DNA of 22,544 nucleotides, taken from positions 1 to 22,544 of the forward strand of contig DBXH01000055.1 in assembly GCA_002309335.1 (NCBI GenBank). The letters are read 5' to 3'. The notes below the pieces were generated by a model that saw nothing but the letters and a program-made list of their open reading frames with translations, was not told the origin of the DNA and made no database searches. The position numbers and the translations under genes were made by a program. Shown here in pieces: positions 16,101-22,544 of the stretch; positions within the stretch are counted from its first letter, which is position 1, and each line of letters starts with the position of its first letter. This stretch comes from Bacteroidales bacterium UBA1217. GTDB lineage: Bacteria; Bacteroidota; Bacteroidia; Bacteroidales; P3.

Positions 16101-19100
16101 ACTTCGGGCTGGAAGCACTACGACTTCACCACTCCATTTACATGGGACGGTGTTAGCAATATTATTATGACCACCTTTATGAACCAGCCTAGCGGAGTAA
16201 GCCAGACTTCGTCGACAGGACTTACCGGCTATTATGTTTCGGCATCTAACAAAGCACGTTACCGTTACAGAGACAGTTCGCCATTTACATTGACCGACTA
16301 CAACTCAGGTAATGCTGGTTCCAACTATTCCTATCGTGCCAGTATCCATTTCTGGAGCGGTGAATGTCAGACTATGGCAATATGCTCAGCTCCTGCAACG
16401 ACTGTGACCGACGTCACTGCCACCACAGCCGACATTACCTGGCTTCCCGGCTACAACGAGACCTCTTGGGATCTCTCTTACCGTGAGTTGGGTACCAGCA
16501 CCTGGACAACCGTCGCCACGGGCGAGACTTCGACCGAATATCAGTTCACCAACCTGACACCAGGCACTGACTATGAATTGCGTGTCAGCTTCGAGTGTGG
16601 CGATGCCAACAGCACAGAATACAGCAGCATTGTCACTGCCAGAACGGTTTGCTCGAATGTGTCGTTGCCTTACAGCTACGGCTTTGAGGATGTGCCCACA
16701 GGCTCCACCTCGGCTCGCCCCGACATTCCTTGCTGGCACCACTTGAACAATGCTACCAGCTATCCGGGATATCCTTACATTTATGCTTCGGCAGCCCACA
16801 GCGGTAGCCGCGGTCTATACTGGGGCCTGATTACCACCACCGGTACCTATGGCGACTACGAGGTAGTCGTTCTGCCTCCAGTGGATACCAATGTTAATCC
16901 CATTAGAACGCTGCAACTCTCCTTCTGGGCAAAACCCACGAGTGTCAGTTACGCTCCCGTATTCCTGGTGGGCGCAATGACCGATCCTGCAGATATCAGC
17001 ACTTTCGAATTCATTGACAGCATTATTGTTGACCACGTTACCACCGACTGGGCTCTCTACGAGGTGTTCCTCAACAGTTATGAAGGCGAAGGCAGATATG
17101 TGGCTATCCGTGCCAACCGTCCTACCAGCGCCTGGTATGCCTATACCGACGACTTTACGCTGGATGTTATTCCTTCCTGTCCGCACGTGACCCATCTTAC
17201 TGTCGACTCGACATCGCAGAACAGCGTCAGCTTGAGCTGGATACCAGTTGGTATCGAGACTGAGTGGTCGGTAACCGATGGTACCAACTACTATACTACA
17301 ACCAACCCCTACATCACCATCACAGGTCTCACAACCAACACTGCTTACACCTTTGAAGTACGTGCCCTCTGCACGTCGGAAGATTCAAGTTTGGCTTGGA
17401 CCATCAGCACCCGTACAGAGTGCGAGCCTTATATGGCATTGCCTTATAGCGAGAACTTTGACGGCCTTACCAACAGCTTGACTGCTGCCACCGGCGTTGA
17501 GATTCCCTGCTGGGGCCGCTTGATGACAGGTACAGCCACATATCAGACAGGCGCATATTTGCCTCAGGTCTACTACTACAGCAATAACTCGTCAAATGTT
17601 TATAACCATAGTGGAAACTATAGTCTGCGTCTCTATGGTAATGGTTACCACACACTGCCGCAGCTTCCCTGTCCTGCCGACTCGGTGACTATCGGTTTCT
17701 GGGCAAAGACAACCTCCACCAGTTATAAACTCTTCCTGGGTGTGATGAGCGATCCTACCAATGCCAGCACTTTCGATACGATACAGGAGATTCAACATAC
17801 AGCGACCACTGCTGCTGCAGCATTACAGTATTTCGAGGTCAACCTCAGTTCTTACACAGGTACTGGCCGCTACATAGCATTCCTTAACTCCTATACTACG
17901 ACTTCGACCTACTATAGCTACCATTATATTGATGACATCGCGGTATGGCACAACACCAACTGCCCGTCGCCTGCTGTCACTCTCGGCGATATTACCAACA
18001 ACAGTATCGTTGTAAACTGGGTTGACACCGCTGGCAACAGCTACACTAACGGTGTAACAGTTATGTGGAACACAGTTAACACCACCTCCGGAGCCCAGAG
18101 TGCCTCTGTGACATCCGGCAACAGCTACACCATCACAGGTCTCAATGGCAGCACCACCTATTATATTTGGGTTGCTGGCGAGTGCTCTGCTGAGCAGAGC
18201 CGTCCTATTGCAGTCCAAGCTACTACGCTTTCTAACTGTGGTCCGGTTGAGGATCTGACCCTTAGCGGTGTCGACTTCAATGCATTCGGTCTTAGCTGGA
18301 ATGCTCCTTCTATTGGCGATGCTGCTACCAGCTATGTTGTCTATCTGCGTCAGTGCACCAACACTCCGTATGACAATCAGGAGCACTGGATTATGGATAC
18401 TGTCACTTCCACCTATTATATGTTCTCGGGTCTTGAAGAGGCTACCACCTATGCTTACGCTGTGAGAACACTCTGTGGCAGTGACAATGCCGATTATGAC
18501 GGCGGATATGTTACCACTACCATCTGCGAGATGGACACTGTGGGCGACTATGGCGCCAACTATTCGGCACAGCCTATCTATGCTACTCAAGCTTACAGCT
18601 ACACTCAGCAGATTTATATGGCCAGCGAACTTAACGGCATAGACAGTATCAGCTCGCTTGCCTTCTATCAGCGCGGCTACAGCTACAATGACCGTAATGT
18701 AACTGTATATCTCGGCTACACCAACAAGACTGAGTTTGAAAGCTCAGCCGACTATGTGCCGATGTCGAACCTCACTCAAGTCTACAGCGGTCGTCTGAGC
18801 GGTTTTGGCTGGATAAGCCTGAAGTTCAACAATACATACGTTCGCGTAGCCGACAGCAACCTTGTTGTTGCACTTGTCGACAACACCGGTGTTCCCAACG
18901 CCACCAACTGCTACTGGGCTACCACAAAATATGAGAACCCCGCCCTCTACCGTGCTATGCGTATGTACAGCAGCACAAGCAGCATCAATCCTGCATCACC
19001 TTCCGGCTCATACGGTAGAGATCAGTATCGTGCATATATAGTGTTTGGCAATGCCGCTTGCGAAAACGATGGATGTGCAGTTCCTATCGTTATGCAGACG

Positions 19101-22100
19101 GCTACATACGCTGACCACGTCGACATCAGCTGGAGCACCACTGAAGGTACCAGCTATAGTGTTGACTACCGTACACTTGGTGCCGACAACTGGATTAATG
19201 TCGCCACCGGCAATACTGTTGGCTCGGCTACTATAAACGGTCTCGGTGCTTCGTTCCTCGGTGAGGCTCGCGTAAGCTACACTTGCAACGGCAATACAGT
19301 CAGCGGTGTTACTCCGATACAGACTCTCTGTGGTTTGGCCAGCTTGCCGATTGTCGAGAACTTCCAGAGTTACGATTATGGCCACTTCACCCGTAATTGC
19401 TGGGTGACTGGTCTCACCAATCCTTCTGCCGCCGACAGGGAATACCCATACATTACCACACTTACTGGCGACGAGAACAATATGCTTTGCTTTATGCGCT
19501 ATGGTGCATACGTAATACTGCCGCAGGTTGACACTAACCTCAACGCTTGCCAGATACGCTTCAATCTGACTCAGGGGAACGATGATGCACGTATCTTCAT
19601 CGGTGTAATTGACGATGCTTCGATGCCTATTCAGACGATGCATGTGCTTGACACTCTGTCGCGTTACGATTATGATACCACAACTGCCACTGTAAGCCTC
19701 ACCTATTCGTTCGAGAATATTCCCGCTGCTTACAACCACAGCCGTATCGCTTTCTGGGATGGTTTGCAAAGCTACAGCTTCCTCGATGATATTGTTGTTG
19801 AGTTGATTCCTGCCTGTACGCCGGTCTCTGACCTCAGCGCCACAGCTACCGTCAACAGCGCCACTATCACTTGGAACACCAACGGCGAAAACGCTACAAG
19901 CTATTATGTGATCTATGGTCCTCGCGGTTTCACTGCCGGTCAGGGCGATACAATGATGGCTACTGGCTCGCCGGTAACTCTCACAGGTCTCAACCACAGC
20001 ACCAACTACGATGCTTATGTCTATACCGTATGCGACCTGCTCAACGCAACCTCGATAGCATCTTCGGTTGTCCAGTTCACTACTGACTGCGCACCGTACA
20101 CCACGCTGCCTTACACGGAGAACTTCGAGAACTTGCTGCCCGCCGGCTCTAGCATCGCAACGATTCTGCCCAACTGCTGGGCTTCGGAGACTAGCACCAG
20201 TGCTGTAGCCCACGTGGTCTACACCACCAATTCAGCTCAGGCTTCTTCGCCGCAGCATGCATTCTATATGAATGAGAATGGCGTTGTGGCTCTGCCCGAA
20301 ATGGGTGTGCCGCTGAACACTCTGCAGCTCTCGTTCCACGAGTGCAACGTTAACTCGCAGAGCTATGGTCTCATTATCGGTACTGTGGACAATGTCAACA
20401 CTGGCTTCGCACAGACCTTTGTGCCTTACGATACCGTGGTGTTCACTTCTAACCAGAGTATCTACAATGTCACCAGCTACTTCTCGGATTACACGGGCAC
20501 TGCCAACCGCATTGCTATAATGAACTACAATAGAGGTACGGGTACAATCTCTGAGCACTACATTGACGACCTCGTAATTGATTTGGCTCCGGCTTGTATA
20601 GCACCGCAGAATGTCCATACATCTTATCTGTCAGACAGCCAGGTCGACATTGTTTGGAGCCGCAGCAATTCCAGCTCCTACACTGTTGAGTATGGTGTGC
20701 ACGGGTTCACATTCGGCACTGGTGCGCAGACCACTGTCTCGACACGCAACGTATCGCTGACGGGTCTCACCGCCCAGACTCAGTATGATGTATATGTATG
20801 CTCGCCTTGCGACACGGTGTTTTACACCTTTACAACACCTTGTGCTTTTGTTAGCCTGCCGTATACTGAGGACTTTGACAGCTACACAACCAGCACAACT
20901 GCCGCCACCGGCGTGCAGGTCAACTGCTGGGACTATATTATGACAGGCTCTTCTACCTATCAGGGTGCATCCTATCAGCCGCAGATTTACTACAGCAGTT
21001 CATACGCTCACAGTGGTAGCTACAGTTTGCGTCTCTATGGCGAAAGCTACACAATGCTGCCGCCGATGCCGACAACGCTCGACAGCCTGCAGTTGACCTT
21101 CTGGGACTACACCACAAGCACCAGCTATGGCCTTCAGGTAGGTGTTATGGAAGGCGGCATATTTATCCCAATCCAGACTATCAACTCGCCGACGAGCTCA
21201 CACGTAGAGTATGAAATCGACTTTGGAAGTTATCACGGTAACAGCCGTACCATAGCATTCCGCAACACGTATACCTCGTCGTCGACTACTTACTACAGCT
21301 ATCACTACATCGACGACATTATGGTCAATTATCTGCCTACCTGTCCGAAGGTGAGCACGCTGCATGCCACTTCAGCAACCACCACGTCGATCACTATTGA
21401 CTGGACCGATCTTGGCGGTTCGCCCACCGAGTGGGAGATTGAGTACACCGGCAATGGCGCTACCAACGTTATCAATGTTAACGCACATCCTACCACCATC
21501 TCCACTCTCCTGTCATCGACACCCTACTCAATCCGCGTACGTCCTATCTGCGGTGCTTCCGACACTGGTATGTGGTGCAACCCGATTAGAGTGGCTACCG
21601 AATGCAGTCTTGTATCACTGCCTTACAATGAGGACTTTGAAAGTTATTCTGGCACCACCTATAGCACCGCAGGCGATCTGCCCGTTTGCTGGGATGGCTT
21701 CAGCAACGGAACCTCAGCAGTATACTTCCCGCACATCACAGGCAGTGGCTCCTACTCGTATCCTCACAGCGGTACCAACGCGCTGACAATGACATCAGGC
21801 GGCGGCTCCTATGGCGATACCAAGATCGTTGTCCTGCCGCCATTCGACCAGCCTATGAATACCCTTTCGATGACCTTCTGGTACAAGATGGAGAATGCAA
21901 CCAACGGTAGCACCCTTTATGTGGGTTATGTTACCGGACCGGACTATAACTCAAGTTTTGTTCCTATCAAGACTGTTGCCAGCAACACCACACTTACACG
22001 CGACTCGGTTAGTTTCGACACCGTGCCCGCCACGGCAACCAGAATTGCCTTCAAGTGGTACTACAACACAAGCTTCTATTCCTGTGGTATCGACGATATC

Positions 22101-22544
22101 GAGGTTACTTCAAGTGCTCCCTCTTGCAGCAGTCCGACTCTGCTGCCTGTCAGCGACCTGAGCTACAACACCGCTACCCTCAACTGGAGCAGCACTGCTA
22201 CCGATTTCGAGGTGGCTGTGAAGACCGCTACCGATGCTACCTGGCCGGCAGAGACTGCCGTTTCTGGAGCTACGAGCCTTGTTGTCAACAACCTGCAACC
22301 CGCCATCGCTTATCAGTACCGTGTACGCGCTATCTGCGACGCTACCGAAAACTTGATATCTACCTGGGCAGAAGGTACTTTTGTCACCGACAGCCTGCCG
22401 TGCTTCGAGCCTAGCGATCTGCAGGCTACCGAGCTTGACGTTACCAGCGTAACCCTCGCTTGGACCGCCGGCGGCGAAGAGACCCAGTGGAGCATCCACG
22501 TCTGGAACAGCGGCTTCAATGAGGAGTACACTGCTACATCCAAC
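13200..22544 (+). CDS. Giant secreted FN3/jelly-roll repeat surface protein (3' end outside window)
   Basis: Very large cell-surface or secreted protein, probably an adhesin or matrix protein. The frame is open for 3,115 codons from ATG 13200 to the window edge. Residues 1-22 form a signal peptide (basic NFIKR, hydrophobic LLIAALMV, cleavage TQA|QS). A beta-rich N-terminal domain (about 24-250) has an FPFAGQTYTQYSVNTDGNLRLG core. Then follow 13 FN3 domains, 8 MAM/cleaved-adhesin-like modules (typically LPYxxxF[ED], CW, SFWAK, GVMTDP, YIDDI) and 2 modules of an unnamed type, in the order N-F-J-F-J-F-X-F-J-F-J-F-F-X-F-J-F-J-F-J-F-J-F-F. Here F is FN3, J is jelly-roll and X is unnamed. Such chains are common among T9SS cargo, but the C-terminal sorting domain is not in view. 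The second Met (13221) would lose the charged signal region, so 13200 is preferred. It has its own promoter. Molecular function is not known. Confidence 0.93.
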   Translation, partial: MFNFIKRMLLIAALMVPWVTQAQSYTLESYGFATGVDASKWVDMTSATQILTPSGNPGNDGLASGVQTIGFAFPFAGQTYTQYSVNTDGNLRLGATVTGTSNYTTPFNSTNASINNPKINVFGCDGYGVSGTHYVKALAQELTGGDSLLVVEFCTGTFNSTTRNELYKWQIHLYSDGNIDIVFPAASALPAAAPNVAHQCGLCASASDGWVIDAATNTAMHFNAGSTATNALGTWFDANRYYTFIHPSNISCPAPTGVTVTNVTADGATISWTAGGTESAWELTVDEDTYYPTTTSYTLTGLDANTPYVASVRAICGSGDTSFASSGAFRTECDAISQLPYSNGFENDPYYSAVTYAEAFPYCWHRINDATNSYTYYPYVSNTATYVHSGTNGMYWYHSSSSGYAQNMYAVLPAVDLNVYEISDLVLSFWAKTTSASYHPMPIVGVMTDPNDATTFTAVHTFTNTDITTSWQMFTVSFASYTGTGSYIAIKWPNPGSTSYMAIDDIFLTDEWCDIPLNVAASSAVDEVTVSWNSNGGSSFTVFLGTDTVNAVTDTFYTFSNLTANTQYAYGVSTECTSSNSEFICGSIRTLCNNLDSLPYTQTFESAATGGTTSAVFVDCLTRLNNGTQYFGWPYVSATASYNHTPNGTKGLYWLNSATAGTYGDYQYVVMPGIDTDQYEMNTLQFKFWARATGTSYHPVFQVGVMTDPHDYTTFQLVESVNVEGTTYTEYTVTLGAFEGNGNYIALRALRPGSSWYATVDDLTIEIMPNCPPIVDIDVTATAGSAMITWGYQNGYDEPAEYEVVYDSINGSSPTTLNPTDQFVLLSGLEAGTQYKVFIRANCGNDYGAFDSITFSTTALSCLELDSTTIDSVRFTNSTSGISGCIAYSSYGNTIYQTIYTASELTAAGLTAGTITGIDLGFTANTANAKEFTIFLGHTNISSISNATMEDPNNQVQVYGPAAHPLNTSGWKHYDFTTPFTWDGVSNIIMTTFMNQPSGVSQTSSTGLTGYYVSASNKARYRYRDSSPFTLTDYNSGNAGSNYSYRASIHFWSGECQTMAICSAPATTVTDVTATTADITWLPGYNETSWDLSYRELGTSTWTTVATGETSTEYQFTNLTPGTDYELRVSFECGDANSTEYSSIVTARTVCSNVSLPYSYGFEDVPTGSTSARPDIPCWHHLNNATSYPGYPYIYASAAHSGSRGLYWGLITTTGTYGDYEVVVLPPVDTNVNPIRTLQLSFWAKPTSVSYAPVFLVGAMTDPADISTFEFIDSIIVDHVTTDWALYEVFLNSYEGEGRYVAIRANRPTSAWYAYTDDFTLDVIPSCPHVTHLTVDSTSQNSVSLSWIPVGIETEWSVTDGTNYYTTTNPYITITGLTTNTAYTFEVRALCTSEDSSLAWTISTRTECEPYMALPYSENFDGLTNSLTAATGVEIPCWGRLMTGTATYQTGAYLPQVYYYSNNSSNVYNHSGNYSLRLYGNGYHTLPQLPCPADSVTIGFWAKTTSTSYKLFLGVMSDPTNASTFDTIQEIQHTATTAAAALQYFEVNLSSYTGTGRYIAFLNSYTTTSTYYSYHYIDDIAVWHNTNCPSPAVTLGDITNNSIVVNWVDTAGNSYTNGVTVMWNTVNTTSGAQSASVTSGNSYTITGLNGSTTYYIWVAGECSAEQSRPIAVQATTLSNCGPVEDLTLSGVDFNAFGLSWNAPSIGDAATSYVVYLRQCTNTPYDNQEHWIMDTVTSTYYMFSGLEEATTYAYAVRTLCGSDNADYDGGYVTTTICEMDTVGDYGANYSAQPIYATQAYSYTQQIYMASELNGIDSISSLAFYQRGYSYNDRNVTVYLGYTNKTEFESSADYVPMSNLTQVYSGRLSGFGWISLKFNNTYVRVADSNLVVALVDNTGVPNATNCYWATTKYENPALYRAMRMYSSTSSINPASPSGSYGRDQYRAYIVFGNAACENDGCAVPIVMQTATYADHVDISWSTTEGTSYSVDYRTLGADNWINVATGNTVGSATINGLGASFLGEARVSYTCNGNTVSGVTPIQTLCGLASLPIVENFQSYDYGHFTRNCWVTGLTNPSAADREYPYITTLTGDENNMLCFMRYGAYVILPQVDTNLNACQIRFNLTQGNDDARIFIGVIDDASMPIQTMHVLDTLSRYDYDTTTATVSLTYSFENIPAAYNHSRIAFWDGLQSYSFLDDIVVELIPACTPVSDLSATATVNSATITWNTNGENATSYYVIYGPRGFTAGQGDTMMATGSPVTLTGLNHSTNYDAYVYTVCDLLNATSIASSVVQFTTDCAPYTTLPYTENFENLLPAGSSIATILPNCWASETSTSAVAHVVYTTNSAQASSPQHAFYMNENGVVALPEMGVPLNTLQLSFHECNVNSQSYGLIIGTVDNVNTGFAQTFVPYDTVVFTSNQSIYNVTSYFSDYTGTANRIAIMNYNRGTGTISEHYIDDLVIDLAPACIAPQNVHTSYLSDSQVDIVWSRSNSSSYTVEYGVHGFTFGTGAQTTVSTRNVSLTGLTAQTQYDVYVCSPCDTVFYTFTTPCAFVSLPYTEDFDSYTTSTTAATGVQVNCWDYIMTGSSTYQGASYQPQIYYSSSYAHSGSYSLRLYGESYTMLPPMPTTLDSLQLTFWDYTTSTSYGLQVGVMEGGIFIPIQTINSPTSSHVEYEIDFGSYHGNSRTIAFRNTYTSSSTTYYSYHYIDDIMVNYLPTCPKVSTLHATSATTTSITIDWTDLGGSPTEWEIEYTGNGATNVINVNAHPTTISTLLSSTPYSIRVRPICGASDTGMWCNPIRVATECSLVSLPYNEDFESYSGTTYSTAGDLPVCWDGFSNGTSAVYFPHITGSGSYSYPHSGTNALTMTSGGGSYGDTKIVVLPPFDQPMNTLSMTFWYKMENATNGSTLYVGYVTGPDYNSSFVPIKTVASNTTLTRDSVSFDTVPATATRIAFKWYYNTSFYSCGIDDIEVTSSAPSCSSPTLLPVSDLSYNTATLNWSSTATDFEVAVKTATDATWPAETAVSGATSLVVNNLQPAIAYQYRVRAICDATENLISTWAEGTFVTDSLPCFEPSDLQATELDVTSVTLAWTAGGEETQWSIHVWNSGFNEEYTATSN
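15783..16373 (+). repeat. First copy of an unnamed beta-rich module (X1)
   Basis: Residues 862-1058. It lacks the LPY...F[ED] opening and the SFWAK motif of the other modules. Features are QTIYTASEL, a GTITGIDLGF strand, FTIFLGHTN, SGWKHYDF and ARYRYRD, ending in YRASIHFWSGEC. It aligns in order with X2 at residues 1776-1955. I associate similar segments with Bacteroidota secreted proteins but cannot name the family. Confidence 0.6.
17427..17963 (+). repeat. Jelly-roll module J4, close paralogue of J7
   Basis: Residues 1410-1588. AATGVEIPCW, MTGTATYQ, NHSGNYSLRLYG and YYSYHYIDDI match J7 (residues 2547-2716) position by position. The pair is much closer to each other than to the modules lying between them. 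Confidence 0.75.
18525..19064 (+). repeat. Second copy of the unnamed beta-rich module (X2)
   Basis: Residues 1776-1955. QQIYMASEL, SISSLAFYQ, VTVYLGYTN, FGWISLKF, NLVVALVDN and ALYRAMRMY correspond in order to segments of X1. It is preceded by two adjacent FN3 domains and followed by another FN3. Confidence 0.6.
20838..21347 (+). repeat. Jelly-roll module J7, close paralogue of J4
   Basis: Residues 2547-2716. It shares AATGVQVNCW, MTGSSTYQ, AHSGSYSLRLYG and YYSYHYIDDI with J4. About 1,140 residues of other modules separate the two, so this is a distant duplication and not a simple tandem event. Confidence 0.75.

Larger units (their letters stand above)
13953..22544 (+). repeat. Alternating FN3 / jelly-roll module array of the giant protein
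   Basis: FN3 domains begin near residues 252, 513, 770, 1062, 1327, 1588, 1680, 1959, 2206, 2466, 2716, 2976 and 3068. Most have a TW/SW strand-C tryptophan and a cysteine in strand F (RAICG, RANCG, RALCT and similar). Jelly-roll modules lie at about 338-513, 592-770, 1152-1327, 1410-1588, 2044-2206, 2297-2466, 2547-2716 and 2802-2976. Nearly every boundary is marked by a cysteine, which suggests disulfides between the boundary and strand F. The modules are clearly homologous but well diverged in DNA, so the array is old. Boundaries are approximate, by eye. Confidence 0.85.

Noticed and set aside
19008..20213. Long open frame on the minus strand (401 codons)
   Set aside because: It is antisense to FN3 and jelly-roll modules of the giant protein. 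The giant gene uses few TTA, CTA and TCA codons, which keeps the reverse frame open. It has no domain, signal peptide or promoter.

Overview
The window looks like chromosomal DNA from a member of the Bacteroidota, most likely order Bacteroidales. Four things point there. RmlB carries the long insert between the TDEVYG and YSASK motifs that I know from Bacteroides-type enzymes. The one recognisable promoter has the TTTG-N19-TAnnTTTG form. Most starts lack a strong Shine-Dalgarno sequence. The giant surface protein has the 'AQA|Q' type signal peptide and the FN3/jelly-roll composition seen in type IX secretion (T9SS) cargo. I cannot resolve genus. Every real gene is on the + strand.

Bases 1-12742 hold a compact run of sugar-nucleotide genes with gaps of 1-69 nt and three 4-nt ATGA-type overlaps. 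In order: rmlA (5' truncated by the window edge), rmlC, rmlD and rmlB (dTDP-L-rhamnose); a WecA/TagO-type polyprenyl-phosphate HexNAc-1-phosphate transferase (initiation of a lipid-linked glycan); wbpB, wbpD, wbpE and a TviB-type UDP-HexNAc 6-dehydrogenase (together a complete route from UDP-GlcNAc to UDP-2,3-diacetamido-2,3-dideoxyglucuronic acid); a membrane-anchored CapD/WbpM-type UDP-HexNAc 4,6-dehydratase; and gmd plus fcl (GDP-L-fucose). No glycosyltransferase that extends a chain, no flippase and no polymerase is present. This is a precursor-supply and chain-initiation block whose assembly genes must lie elsewhere.

Bases 12743-13199 are a 457-nt regulatory gap. It holds AAAGGTT tandem repeats, a weak possible terminator, a canonical Bacteroidota promoter, and a leader of about 210 nt with a hairpin and an array of AACCTTT units complementary to the first repeats.

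Bases 13200-22544 are one uninterrupted reading frame (3,115 codons, still open at the window end). It encodes a secreted, repeat-built giant protein: signal peptide, N-terminal beta-rich domain, then alternating FN3 domains (13 seen), MAM/cleaved-adhesin-like jelly-roll modules (8) and two copies of a third module type that I cannot name. Its end, where a T9SS sorting domain would sit, is outside the window.

The most interesting idea is functional. In Porphyromonas gingivalis the Wbp-pathway sugar is needed to attach T9SS cargo to surface polysaccharide, and here a full Wbp cassette lies directly upstream of a giant T9SS-like surface protein. Short tandem repeats sit in the longer gaps and even inside fcl. 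They may tune or switch expression.
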